Source of the DNA: Brevundimonas subvibrioides
Lineage (GTDB): Bacteria; Pseudomonadota; Alphaproteobacteria; Caulobacterales; Caulobacteraceae
Length of the DNA: 64,000 nucleotides
Assembly: GCF_002280785.1 (NCBI RefSeq)
Contig: NZ_NCEQ01000002.1
Span: 161,804-225,803, forward strand
Direction of reading: 5' to 3'
The notes under the pieces are model-generated. The model was not told where the DNA came from, ran no database searches, and saw only the letters and a list, made by a program, of their open reading frames with translations. Both the position numbers and the translations under genes were made by a program. Numbering within the stretch: the first letter of the stretch is position 1; the number at the start of each line of letters is the position of its first letter. Below, piece after piece: positions 8,904 through 21,480 of this stretch.

Positions 8904-8918
8904 TACTCCCCTATAGTA
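8904..8918 (-). promoter_or_regulatory. Putative RcnR-type operator
   Basis: On the minus strand this reads TACT-ATA-GGGG-AGTA: the TACT/AGTA inverted ends around a four-G tract plus three bases match the known RcnR/InrS-type operator layout. It abuts the regulator start, and its GGGGAG also serves as the ribosome binding site, so binding would block both the promoter region and translation initiation. A partial second copy (GCTCCCCTATGC) follows at 8923-8934. Confidence 0.6.
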
Positions 8919-8920
8919 TG

Positions 8921-8949
8921 TTGCTCCCCTATGCGAGACCCGATAAAGG
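8921..8949 (+). promoter_or_regulatory. Possible sigma70-type promoter for mntP
   Basis: TTGCTC (8921-8926), a 17-base spacer and TAAAGG (8944-8949) would start transcription a few bases before the riboswitch. This is a consensus match by eye only; it also overlaps the partial RcnR half-site. Confidence 0.35.
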
Positions 8950-8954
8950 ACGAC

Positions 8955-9065
8955 ATCCTGTTGGGGAGTAGCTGCCGGTGTTGATCGCCGGGGTCGGGTC
9001 AACACACTCGCGCTTCGGCGCGTGGTCCGACCAGCGGAACCGCCGCCTAGCGAGACCAGCGCATT
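8955..9065 (+). ncRNA. yybP-ykoY-family Mn2+ riboswitch (mntP leader)
   Basis: The leader of mntP contains the conserved parts of the manganese riboswitch in order: GGGGAGTAGC at 8963-8972, GTCAACACACTCG at 8998-9010, a UUCG-capped hairpin (CGCGC-TTCG-GCGCG) at 9010-9022, and the closing AGCGAGACCAG at 9049-9059. The same blocks occur in the E. coli mntP leader (established knowledge). Binding of Mn2+ stabilises the docked helices and turns on expression of the exporter that begins 58 bases later. The gene it precedes is itself an mntP homologue, which supports the call strongly. Confidence 0.85.
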
Positions 9066-9122
9066 CCACCGCCGCACCGGCCGGAGTGGAAGCGCTGTTC
9101 ATCGCCCGGTGGATGCCCCGTC

Positions 9123-9695
9123 ATGACGCCCGTCGCCATCGTCGTCCTGTCTCTCAGCATGTCTACAGACGCCTTCGCGGCAGCCGTCGGTCGCGGCGCT
9201 TCGCATCGACCGAGCCCCCTGAGCGCGATCAGGGCCGGGCTTGTGTTTGGCGTCATCGAAGCCATCACCCCGGTGATCGGCTGGTCTCTGGGCCTGGTCG
9301 CCGCAGGCCTGGTCGAGAGGATCGATCACTGGATCGCCTTCAGCCTGCTAGCGGCCGTCGGCGGAAAAATGATCTGGGAGGCCGTCCGCGCCGGGCCTGA
9401 AACCGGGGAGGGCGCCCCTCGCCGGTCCGGATCGTGGGGCCTGATCGCCACGGCGGTGGGGACCAGTATCGATGCGGCCGCCGTCGGCGTCGGTCTGGCC
9501 TTCATGGGCGCCAACATCTGGGTCATCGCCGGTTCGATCGGCGTCACGACCTTCCTGCTGACCACGCTCGGCATGCTGATTGGCCGGGCGGTCGGCCAAC
9601 GCTTCGGCAAGATCGTCGAACTCCTCGGAGGTCTGGCGCTGATCGCCCTCGGGTTGACGATCCTGCTTGAACATCTGGGTGTTATCGGGGGCTGA
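9123..9695 (+). CDS. mntP: Manganese efflux pump MntP
   Basis: 190 residues, six helices, about the size of E. coli MntP. The two DUF204 halves each carry the acidic membrane motif: SLSMSTDAFAAAVGRG near the N-terminus and TAVGTSIDAAAVGVGLAF in the second half, where the Asp residues are needed for Mn2+ export in the family. The protein exports Mn2+ from the cytoplasm and prevents iron-site mismetallation. It is controlled by the riboswitch just upstream and is transcribed away from the RcnR-type regulator. Confidence 0.93.
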   Translation: MTPVAIVVLSLSMSTDAFAAAVGRGASHRPSPLSAIRAGLVFGVIEAITPVIGWSLGLVAAGLVERIDHWIAFSLLAAVGGKMIWEAVRAGPETGEGAPRRSGSWGLIATAVGTSIDAAAVGVGLAFMGANIWVIAGSIGVTTFLLTTLGMLIGRAVGQRFGKIVELLGGLALIALGLTILLEHLGVIGG

Positions 9696-9773
9696 ACCGC
9701 ACGGCCCCGAACGCCGGCTCGAGGGCCACGGGCGTCGCGTGGCTGGATCGGAAGACAGAGCGTGCCTTGAGCC

Positions 9774-10103
9774 TCAGTCGCGGCGATCCTGCAAGGCGCC
9801 GTCCTCCACCCGGATCCGCCAGGCGACGAGTAGCGCATTGGCGACGCTCCAGACCAGAGCGATCCAGACCTGGCCGAAGACCAGCGGCAGGACGAGGATC
9901 TCCAGCGATGCGACGATGTAGTTGGGGTGGCGCACGAACCGGTATGGACCGCGCGTCTCCAGCGGCGCACCGGGCAGCCGTTCGAAGCCGCCGTGGGTGG
10001 TGGCGAACATCTCCGCCCCGTTGGCCGCTACATCCTCCTGCCGCAGCACATGGGGCGGCCAGGCCAACGCCAAAGCCTGTAGCCGTGGTGGGATGTCACT
10101 CAC
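9774..10103 (-). pseudogene. Truncated ICMT-like methyltransferase remnant
   Basis: About 109 residues from a GTG at 10103. The C-terminal part is a good isoprenylcysteine methyltransferase signature (LETRGPYRFVRHPNYIVASL, then two helices), but the usual first two or three membrane helices of the 170-200 residue family are missing and the first 40 residues resemble nothing. Family members normally have a full helical N-terminus, so this looks like a 5'-truncated gene. It lies convergent with mntP, 78 bases after its stop. Confidence 0.55.
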
Positions 10104-10376
10104 GCGATGCTCCGGGTCCTGCAACCAACAAACATGCGCTTGGCGGACCGCAACCTAGCGCGACCGCACGGGCTAGGTTCCCGCGAGCCGTCGTGCCCGA
10201 CCTGCATGCATTCGACGATTTCGCCGGCGAAGAGAAACCTCGATGACGATGAGGTCGCGTCGTGGTTGATCGGAGGTTGGTGAGTCCGCGTGGTCGGCCA
10301 CCCGCGTCAGCGAAGCCGCGCTCGATCGGGCTTCGATGAATCCTGAGTCGGTTTCGCGGGCGCCGAGCGGGGCCGG

Positions 10377-10613
10377 TTAGTGAACGACTTCGCCCATGAC
10401 CGGATCAACGCGGCGAAGCTGACCGGCGGAGTCCTGGATGAAGACCTCCACCTCCCGCCCCTGTTCCAGCAGTTGGCCCGCACGAAGCAGAGCGGCGTCC
10501 AGGGCATCAACGCTGTAGTCATAGTGGCCAGCGTCCTGGCCGTCTCGCATCAGTCGCCATTCTCCGCCCGACCGAATGACCGTAACCTGGATCGGGGGAA
10601 GGCTCGTCGGCAT
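10377..10613 (-). CDS. DUF2188-like small protein
   Basis: 78 residues from the ATG at 10613, preceded by GAGG at a good distance. The pattern VIRSGGEWRLMRDGQDAGHYDYSVD followed by an amphipathic helix ALDAALLRAGQLLEQGREVEV matches the DUF2188 type of small alpha/beta protein, in which a strand pair W-x-(V/L) is followed by a helix. Function unknown. Two relatives lie at 22.2 kb (inside a composite remnant) and 40.6 kb, so this small family is repeated three times in the region. Confidence 0.6.
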   Translation of the reverse strand: MPTSLPPIQVTVIRSGGEWRLMRDGQDAGHYDYSVDALDAALLRAGQLLEQGREVEVFIQDSAGQLRRVDPVMGEVVH

Positions 10614-10806
10614 GAGTGCGTCCTCGGTCACGAGACGAGAGTCTAGAGTCGGATACGCGCTACGGCAACGGCGCCGGAACGTGGCGGGTTGGACAGGCCA
10701 TGCCGCGACTTCGCCAGTCTCGGCGCCACGGTTTTCCAGACCGTGAGCTTCGCTGACGCCTGGTCGGAGACTGCTAACGGACCGAATTCGCGCCGCCTGG
10801 CCGCTG

Positions 10807-11082
10807 TCAGAGATATTTGGTGATCGCCTTGAACTCGGCGACCGCCTGTCGGGCTTCCGCCGGATCGCCGTCCGAAGCGTGCGCCAGGCAATGGTCGATA
10901 TGGTCGTGGATCAGGGTCTTCTTGGCCGCCGCGACCGCCTTTTCGATCGCATGAAGCTGCTGGGCCAGATCGAGGCAGCTACGCCCGGCCTCGATCATGC
11001 CGATGGTCTTGCGAAGATGCCCCTCGGCGCGTTTCAGCCGATTGACGATCTCGGGGTGGGATTCATGGGCGACGTGAGCCAT
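10807..11082 (-). CDS. FrmR/InrS-like CsoR-family repressor
   Basis: 91 residues, starting MAHVAHESHPEIVNRLKRAE. CsoR/RcnR fold with metal positions Cys36, His61 and Cys65 (GRSCLDLAQQ and HDHIDHC), plus several N-terminal histidines and His22; this is the pattern of the nickel sensor InrS and of FrmR rather than of copper CsoR or RcnR. It is transcribed divergently from the NreB-like exporter 27 bases away, so it very likely represses that gene and itself and is relieved by nickel. Metal choice is inferred from the neighbour. Confidence 0.8.
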   Translation of the reverse strand: MAHVAHESHPEIVNRLKRAEGHLRKTIGMIEAGRSCLDLAQQLHAIEKAVAAAKKTLIHDHIDHCLAHASDGDPAEARQAVAEFKAITKYL

Positions 11083-11097
11083 GATAGCTATGCTATC
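11083..11097. promoter_or_regulatory. Inverted-repeat operator between the repressor and nreB
   Basis: GATAGC-TAT-GCTATC is a perfect dyad with 6-base arms and a 3-base centre, lying immediately against the repressor start codon and 12 bases from the nreB start. It is AT-rich compared with its surroundings. As the only dyad in the 27-base divergent gap it is the obvious operator. Confidence 0.6.
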
Positions 11098-11109
11098 CTC
11101 CTGGAGGGG

Positions 11110-12477
11110 ATGTGGCCAGACCTCCCGTCAACGCGCTTCGAACGGTCCTTGATGTTCTCCCCCCTTCGCCATCCGGGCTATCGGCACCTCTTCATCGCCC
11201 AGGTTTCGGCTCTGCTGGGCACGGGGATGGCGACCGTCGCGCTCGGACTGCTCGCTTACGACCTCGCGGGCGCCAATGCGGGCGAGATCCTCGGCGCGGC
11301 CCTGGCGATCAAGATGATCGCCTATATCGGCGTGGCCCCGTTCGCGAGCGCGCTTTCGGCCCGGCTGCCCAGGAAGGTGCTGCTGGTTTCGCTGGACGTG
11401 GTGCGCGCCGGCGTGGCCGCCGTCCTGCCGTTCGTCGGCGAGGCCTGGCAGGTCTACGCCCTGATGACCGTGCTCTATGTGGCCTCCGCCGCCTTCACCC
11501 CGGCCTTCCAAGCGATGATCCCCGACTTGTTGCCGGACGAAGGCGAATACACCAAGGCTCTGTCGCTCTCGCGCCTGGCGGCCGATCTGGAGAGCGTCGC
11601 CAGTCCCGTGCTGGCGGCCCTTCTGCTGGCGGTGATGAGTTACAGCAACCTGTTCGCCGGCACCGCCGTGGGCTTCGTCGTCTCGGGTCTGTTCGTCATA
11701 AGCGCCGTCCTGCCGAAACCCAGCCGAGCCGCCCTGAAACCCTTCCTGCAACGCCTCACTGGCGGCATGCGCCTGTTCGCCCTGACGCCGCGCCTTCGGG
11801 GCTTGCTGGCCATCAGCCTGGCGACCGCGGCGGGCGGAGCCATGGTGTTCGTCAACACAGTCGTTCTCGTTCAGTCGCGCTTTGGTCTGTCGGGCCAGGC
11901 GACGGCCTGGGCCCTGGCGGCGTTCGGCGGCGGCTCCATGACCGCGGCGGTGTTTCTGCCGCGCCTGCTGGGACGGCTGACCGACCGCTCGGCCATGGTG
12001 CTTGGCGCGGCGACGATGACAGGGGTGTTGCTGGCCGGGACCTGGTTGGCTGTGAGCTACGTCGCGTTGTTGGCGCTGTGGGTGATCATGGGCTTCGGAT
12101 ATTCGCTGACGATCACCCCGGCGGGGCGAGCTCTGCGCCGGTCATCCAACGCGGGAGACCGACCCGCGCTGTTCGCGGCGCAGTTCGCCCTGTCCCATGC
12201 CTGCTGGCTGATCGCCTATCCGGTGGCGGGCCTGGTCAGCGCCGCCGTTGATCCTGGCGCGGCCTTCCTGGTGCTGGCGGGGCTGTGCGCGACCGGAACT
12301 GTCCTGGGCTTGTTGATCTGGCCTGCCCATGACCCCGAGAACCTTCCCCACAATCATGGGGATCTGCCGGCCGACGATCCTCACCGGGGCGAGGGCCGAG
12401 GCGGGGATGAAGCGGACCACGCCCACCCCTTCGTCATCGACGAACGACATGATCGTTGGCCGACGACGAAGAAGTGA
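11110..12477 (+). CDS. nreB: NreB-like MFS nickel/cobalt exporter
   Basis: 455 residues if the ATG at 11110 is used (GGAGGGG directly in front, spacing short); MFSPLRHPGYRHLF at 11152 is an alternative that matches the family start. Twelve hydrophobic segments begin with RHLFIAQVSALLGTGMATVALGLLAYD, typical of NreB. The C-terminal 45 residues are rich in His and acidic residues (HNHGDLPADDPHRG, DEADHAHPF), the nickel-binding tail described for NreB proteins. It should export Ni2+ by proton antiport, under the divergent FrmR/InrS-like repressor. Confidence 0.85.
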   Translation: MWPDLPSTRFERSLMFSPLRHPGYRHLFIAQVSALLGTGMATVALGLLAYDLAGANAGEILGAALAIKMIAYIGVAPFASALSARLPRKVLLVSLDVVRAGVAAVLPFVGEAWQVYALMTVLYVASAAFTPAFQAMIPDLLPDEGEYTKALSLSRLAADLESVASPVLAALLLAVMSYSNLFAGTAVGFVVSGLFVISAVLPKPSRAALKPFLQRLTGGMRLFALTPRLRGLLAISLATAAGGAMVFVNTVVLVQSRFGLSGQATAWALAAFGGGSMTAAVFLPRLLGRLTDRSAMVLGAATMTGVLLAGTWLAVSYVALLALWVIMGFGYSLTITPAGRALRRSSNAGDRPALFAAQFALSHACWLIAYPVAGLVSAAVDPGAAFLVLAGLCATGTVLGLLIWPAHDPENLPHNHGDLPADDPHRGEGRGGDEADHAHPFVIDERHDRWPTTKK

Positions 12478-12487
12478 CCCGGGTCGC

Positions 12488-13129
12488 TCAGACGACTCGT
12501 TTGATCTCGCTGTACGCGCCCTCGGTGACCAGGGTGATCGTCACGGGTTGGCCCGTGCGATTTCGCCAGAACCAACCGTGGCTGCCGGTGAAGGCGGCCG
12601 TCAGTTCATCCTCGACCCGCTCGGCCGAGCCCTTGTTATAGCCGTAATAGGGCGTGCCGGGCCGGTCGGCGTGGGTGTCGTAATTGATCCGCCCGCCGCT
12701 GCTGGTCCAGGTGAAGCGCGCGGTCGCCCCGGCTTCCATCACCAGCTTGATCTCGGCGCCCTCGTCAGGCGCGAGAGTGAGAACCGTCCGGTCGGAGCGC
12801 AGTCCGGCCGGGGCCGCCGAGGCAGCGCCGGCCGGCGTCGGCGCCGCCGTCGCCGCCGTCGCCGCGACGGGGGGCGCAACGCCCCCGGCGGCGGGCGTCG
12901 TTTCCGCGATTTCTTCGGCTTGAGCCTCGGCGGCGAGGGAGACCTTGATCCGCCCCATCTCGGTCAGGCCGAACAGTGAACCGACCCGGGTCGGATCGAC
13001 CCCGTACTCGGCGGGCATGACGACCGTGACGAGCAAGCCCGTGGCGACCGCAACGGCTATGCCTGTGGACTTCAGCAGCTGGCGCGTCGAGGGCAGGTCC
13101 GCGTCGGTGGGTTTGTTGGCGTTGTACAT
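12488..13129 (-). CDS. Transmembrane anchor protein paired with HupE
   Basis: 213 residues from ATG 13129, preceded by GGAGACC. One membrane helix near residues 22-42 (STGIAVAVATGLLVTVVMPAEYG), then an Ala/Pro-rich linker (residues 85-125) and a globular end with strand-rich text (LTLAPDEGAEIKLVMEAG, FTWTSSGGRINYDTHAD, HGWFWRNRTGQPVTITL). Such proteins recur next to HupE-like proteins in proteobacterial metal islands, but their role is unknown. It follows the HupE-like gene by 14 bases on the same strand and is surely co-expressed. Confidence 0.65.
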   Translation of the reverse strand: MYNANKPTDADLPSTRQLLKSTGIAVAVATGLLVTVVMPAEYGVDPTRVGSLFGLTEMGRIKVSLAAEAQAEEIAETTPAAGGVAPPVAATAATAAPTPAGAASAAPAGLRSDRTVLTLAPDEGAEIKLVMEAGATARFTWTSSGGRINYDTHADRPGTPYYGYNKGSAERVEDELTAAFTGSHGWFWRNRTGQPVTITLVTEGAYSEIKRVV

Positions 13130-13143
13130 GATGAGGTCTCCGG

Positions 13144-13875
13144 TCAGACGACGAAGAAGCCGACGAGCTGGTAGCCCGTCAGGATGAAGCCGAGAGTCAT
13201 GAGGACGACGTTGGCGGCATAGGCGTGCCGCCAGAAACTGCCCGTCTTGCGCCAGAATCCCATGACGATGAGGATGGCGCCGAGGGCCAGCAGTTGGCCG
13301 GCCTCGACGCCGATGTTGAAGGCGATCAGATTGCCGATCAGTCCGTCCGGCGACAGGTTGAAGTCCTGCAGCTTGGTCGCCAGGCCGAAGCCGTGGAACA
13401 GGCCGAAGATGATTGTCGCGGCCTTGGTTGAGGGCTGGACGCCGAACCACCGCTGGAAGGCTCCGAGATTGTCGAGCGCCTTGTAGACGACCGACAGGCC
13501 GATGATGGCGTCCACCAGATAGCTGGAGACGCTGATGTCGGTCAGCACGCCGAGTAGCAGGGTCGAGGAGTGGCCGATGGCGAACAGCGTCACATAGATG
13601 CTGATGTCCTTCATCCGGTAGAGGAAGAAGATCACGCCCAGCAGGAACAGCAGGTGATCGTAGCCGGTGACCATGTGCTTGGCCCCCAGATAGAGGAACG
13701 GCCAGAACAGGAAGCCCGAGGTTTCCTGGATGTAGCCCTTGTCACCTTCGGCGACGCCGTGGGCGAAGGCCTGGCCGAGCCCGCCGTCGACCAGGAAGAA
13801 CACGAGGATGGCGACCAGCGCCATCGCGGGTGATTTGAGCCAGGACCAGGGGTCGCGGCGATACGCAACGGTCAT
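13144..13875 (-). CDS. HupE/UreJ-like membrane protein
   Basis: 243 residues with a signal-like first helix ending in AFAHG, then about six helices. The motif GAKHMVTGYDHLLFLLGVIF followed later by FAIGHSSTLLLG and FGLFHGFGLATKL matches the HupE/UreJ_2 family: conserved His/Asp residues in helices that are linked to nickel or cobalt passage in hydrogenase and urease clusters. Neither enzyme is encoded here, so its job within a metal-efflux region is open (import, sensing or export). It lies downstream of the czcCBA operon on the same strand, 43 bases after czcA. Confidence 0.75.
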   Translation of the reverse strand: MTVAYRRDPWSWLKSPAMALVAILVFFLVDGGLGQAFAHGVAEGDKGYIQETSGFLFWPFLYLGAKHMVTGYDHLLFLLGVIFFLYRMKDISIYVTLFAIGHSSTLLLGVLTDISVSSYLVDAIIGLSVVYKALDNLGAFQRWFGVQPSTKAATIIFGLFHGFGLATKLQDFNLSPDGLIGNLIAFNIGVEAGQLLALGAILIVMGFWRKTGSFWRHAYAANVVLMTLGFILTGYQLVGFFVV

Positions 13876-13918
13876 GAGAGCCTTCCGGAGCTTGGGGAGG
13901 GAAAGGAACGGAGCGACA

Positions 13919-18377
<4,459 letters not shown>

Positions 18378-18381
<4 letters not shown>

Positions 18382-19691
18382 GAGCGGGTCTCCAGGCCGA
18401 GCAGGTCGGCATGCGCGCCGGTCAGCCGGTCAAGGCGGGCGCGATCGATGTGAAACTGTTTGAGGACGGCGACGCGGCGGGCCTTGGTGGCGAGAAGCGC
18501 GGTCTGGGCGGCGATGACGTCGTTGTAGGTGAAGCCGCCGCGCGCGAAGCCGTCGCGGACGAGGGCCACGGCGCGCTCGGCCTGGGGCAACGTCTCATTG
18601 GCGATGCGCTGGGCTTCGAGGGCCCGCGAGGCGAGGAGAACCTGCAGCCGGGCAATCTCGCGTTCCCGTTCCTGCCGGAGAGCCGCCATGTCGGCCTCGG
18701 CGGCGACGCCTTCGAACCTGGCGCGCTCGATGGCCCCCTCGTTTCGATCGTAGCGGCCGAGCGGGATGGACCCGCCGACGACAAGGCCGAGATCCTGCCC
18801 GTCCCAGAAGTGACGGACGCCGACGCTGACCGTCGCGTCAGGGGTGGCGCGCGCCTGTTCCACGCGGACTCTGGCTTGAGCGACATCCCGCTGTGCGGCC
18901 AGAACCGCGAGGTCAATCCCGGAGGCCGGGCCTGCCATTTCTCGGGCGGCACCCGTGTCCTCGAAGTCGGCCGGATCGAGAGAAAAATCCGGGGCGCCGA
19001 TCCAGAACCGACCGAGCGTGGCGCGGGCGAGCCGGGCCTGTATCCCGGCCTGGTCGAAGTCGATCTGGGCTTGAGCGAGTTCGGCCTCGGCGCGGGCGCC
19101 GGCGAACAGGGGATCGCGGGCCATGTCCACACGACGCTGCACTTCGATCTGGAAGCGTTCGGCCAAGGCGAGACGTTCACGAGCGATCTCAAGTTCAGCT
19201 TGGGCGCCAAGCGCTTCGGCCCAGGCGCGCTGCACCTGCTCAAGACGATCCAGTCGCCTGATCGCGGCTTCGGCCTGAACCACGGCCGCTTCGCCTTGGG
19301 CCAAGGCTATGCGCGCCGGCCGGTCGCCCCCGCGTTCGAACCGCTGCTCATAGGACAGGGTCGTCTCGGTCCGGTCGATGATGTTGCCCCCGCCCAAGGT
19401 GGGCAGGTTTTCGACCATCAGGCCCAGTGTTGGATTTGGGCGGACGTCGGCCTGCCGAACGGCGGCGTCACTGGCGCGAACCCGCGCCTCCGCGCCAGGC
19501 AAGCCCGGATCGACGCCGGCGGCGCGCGCGAGCGCGCCCTCCAGGGTCAGGGCGGCCGCTTCCGTTGCGGCCGACGGCGGGGTCTGCGCGAGCGCAGGAA
19601 GAGACGGCAACGCCGCCAGTGGAAGCGCCAGCGCCGAAACGGCCGCTAGACGCGCCCACGATCCGGCCAGGCCGGCGATCGGGGTGTTCAA
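18378..19691 (-). CDS. czcC: CzcC-type TolC-family outer-membrane channel (copy 1)
   Basis: 437 residues with a cleavable signal (ALALPLAALPSLPALAQT). The TolC/OEP repeats are visible: LEGALARAAGVDPGLPGAEA near the start and a second repeat around DLAVLAAQRDVAQARVRVEQARA, each starting a long coiled-coil hairpin; RPNPTLGLMVENLP is a typical first strand. It forms the outer-membrane exit of the CzcCBA pump. First structural gene of the operon, 48 bases downstream of the CzcI-like gene. Confidence 0.9.
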
Positions 19692-19739
19692 GGAAATCTC
19701 CGGAAAACGAGGTGCGCGCAGCCGAAAGGCCGCGCCGGT

Positions 19740-20198
19740 TCAGACGACCGTGCGCATCCGTTTCGGAGGGTACTCGGGCCCGTCCCGGCTCAAATCGCCC
19801 AAGGCCGGAGCCACGCCGGGCGTACGGGCAGCGAGCCTTGAAGACAGGCCGTCGTCTAGCGGATGCTCGGCTCCGGGGAGCGCCCCGTGACTGTCGCCGC
19901 CGACCTGGTGTCCGTGACCCAGGGGTCCTTCGTTGTCGACGTCCTTGGGGGTGGCGTCGTCGGATTGATCGTCCGGCGCGACGTGGACATGATCAGCGAT
20001 CTGGTCCGCCACCGTATCGACTTCGACCAGCGCCACGGCGGGCCAATCGGCGGCATGCGCCATGCCGTGCTGCGCATCCATCATGCCATGCAGCGTCGTC
20101 ACCGCCAAAAGAGCGGTGCACAGAAAGACGCAGAAGGAACGAATCGAATTTTGCAAACGGAATCCCTGACCCGCACTTACCCACGGTGTGATGCTCAC
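19740..20198 (-). CDS. CzcI-like His-rich exported protein (copy 1)
   Basis: About 152 residues from a GTG at 20198; a TTG at 20156 or 20276 is also possible. A hydrophobic stretch (IRSFCVFLCTALLAVTTLHGMMDA) is followed by a periplasmic part with many His and Asp residues (DQIADHVHVAPDDQSDD, GHGHQVGGDSHG). It sits directly upstream of czcC, where CzcI lies in Cupriavidus, and a similar protein precedes the second czc operon. Sequence conservation is poor, so the name rests on position, size and composition. Confidence 0.5.
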   Translation of the reverse strand: MSITPWVSAGQGFRLQNSIRSFCVFLCTALLAVTTLHGMMDAQHGMAHAADWPAVALVEVDTVADQIADHVHVAPDDQSDDATPKDVDNEGPLGHGHQVGGDSHGALPGAEHPLDDGLSSRLAARTPGVAPALGDLSRDGPEYPPKRMRTVV

Positions 20199-20312
20199 GC
20201 AACCGAGGAATTCGGGACAGATCGACGCGACGGCGGGCGGCCGCTCCGACGCTCGCCCGGACACTTTGAAAGACAACTACCGTTGAATCCTCTTCCGATC
20301 GGACTTGAAACC

Positions 20313-20669
20313 ATGGCAGGCGGCAAGAAAACCACCATCCGCGGAGGCAGCCCGCGTTGGACCACAAGGCCTTACAGCAAACACCGGGTGCGGCGCCGCA
20401 AGGCGCCGGAACCACCCCGGCCAGGGCTCGACCTCGTCGTGGCGCTCATCAGCGTTCCGATCGCTGTGGTCGGCGCCCTCTTCCTTGGATCCACGATGGT
20501 CGGTACGTTCAAGCTGCCGCTGTACCTCGGATACAGCGGGACGCTCGTTCCGCTCGCGGCGGCCCACATCCTGATCACCCCCCGAGGCTGGCCCCGGGTC
20601 GTCGCCACCATCGGGATGGCGGTCGCCTTGGTCGTTGGTCTAGCGCTGCTCTATCCGGGTGGGCCGTAG
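20313..20669 (+). CDS. Small two- to three-helix membrane protein (paralogue at 33.5 kb)
   Basis: 118 residues from ATG 20313. The first 40 residues are strongly basic (RWTTRPYSKHRVRRRKAPEP), followed by a helix DLVVALISVPIAVVGALFLG, then LPLYLGYSGTLVPLAAAHIL and a last helix. No known domain recognised. A clear relative follows the DUF305 gene at 33464-33940 (shared pattern LDLVVA...LPLYLGY / LHLGYAV), and both are followed by an acyltransferase copy, so the two form a duplicated pair. Confidence 0.55.
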   Translation: MAGGKKTTIRGGSPRWTTRPYSKHRVRRRKAPEPPRPGLDLVVALISVPIAVVGALFLGSTMVGTFKLPLYLGYSGTLVPLAAAHILITPRGWPRVVATIGMAVALVVGLALLYPGGP

Positions 20670-20715
20670 CCCGGTCGATAACCTTTCCTTGGTCGCTCCG
20701 GGGTTAGGGCCGGGC

Positions 20716-21363
20716 ATGCACCGTGCCGCTGCCGAGCCGATGGACCGATCCCCGCCGCGCATCGCCCGCGGCGGCTGGCTGGACGCGCTCCGCTTCATCG
20801 TCGGAGCCCTGATCATCCTTTATCAATTCAGGAAAGCGGCTCCGGTCCCGCTGGGGCAACTGCATCCGGTGTTCGATCGCGGCTATCTGCTCACCGACTT
20901 CTTCATCATCGATTCCGGCTACGTCCTGGCCCGCATTTATGGGAACCGCCTGGCCGCCGGGCAGGCCTCCCTGCGCGCCTATTCTCGCCAATGCCTGCTG
21001 CGCGTCATCCCGGCTCACTTGCTGGTCAGCCTGATCCTTGTGGCCATTGTGGGCGGCGCGACGCTGGCCTGCGCAGCCCCCAGCAATCCGCAATGGTTCG
21101 ACTGGTCGCAGCAGCCCGCCCAGGTGCTTCTGGTCCAGTCCTACGGCGTGCCGGGCGGGCAGGGCTGGAATGCGCCGACCTGGACCTTGTCCGCCCTGAT
21201 CGGATGCTACCTGCTGTTGCCCTGGATCTGCCGCCTGCCGTGGCGTTGGCCGCCGGTCCTCGTGGTCGCTTGGCCTGCGTGGAGATGGAGACCGGCACGA
21301 GCCTGGCGGCTGCTGCGCGGGTCGGCGGGCTCGCAGATCAGGCTGCTCCGAGTCGCAGCGTGA
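20716..21363 (+). pseudogene. Acyltransferase_3 family, 3'-truncated copy
   Basis: The first 195 residues match the acyltransferase at 33.9-35.1 kb closely: WLDALRFIVGALIILYQF, RGYLLTDFFIIDSGYVLARI, the basic CLLRVIPAHLLVSLIL and QGWNAPTWTLSALIGCYLLLP. After PWRWPPVLVV the match stops and an unrelated Arg-rich tail runs to the stop, so about 110 C-terminal residues with the last helices are gone. The usual H-F-R of the first helix reads Q-F-R here, removing the His that in this family is expected in the active region. Non-functional by appearance. Confidence 0.75.
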
Positions 21364-21398
21364 GGCGGATGTTCGGCGTGACGCCGGCTCACGGATAG
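21285..21398 (+). pseudogene. AraC-family regulator, C-terminal remnant
   Basis: In another frame overlapping the acyltransferase tail, 37 residues (ETGTSLAAAARVGGLADQAA then SVRRMFGVTP) match the last DNA-binding helix-turn-helix of the AraC protein at 47.3-48.0 kb (GAGLVEAAIAGGFADQAHLN, then KRMFGVTP). Everything upstream of that helix is missing. It marks a deletion that joined the acyltransferase to the end of an araC gene. Confidence 0.65.
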
Positions 21399-21480
21399 GG
21401 CGCGGTACGGCCGACAAGCAATCGAAACGTTCAATAGCTGGCTAGCAGATCAAGGCACATTGGTCTGGAAGGAGAGGCCC

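Noticed and set aside
8962..8971. GGGGAGTA as a further RcnR half-site
   Set aside because: It belongs to the conserved core of the manganese riboswitch and lacks the paired TACT end.
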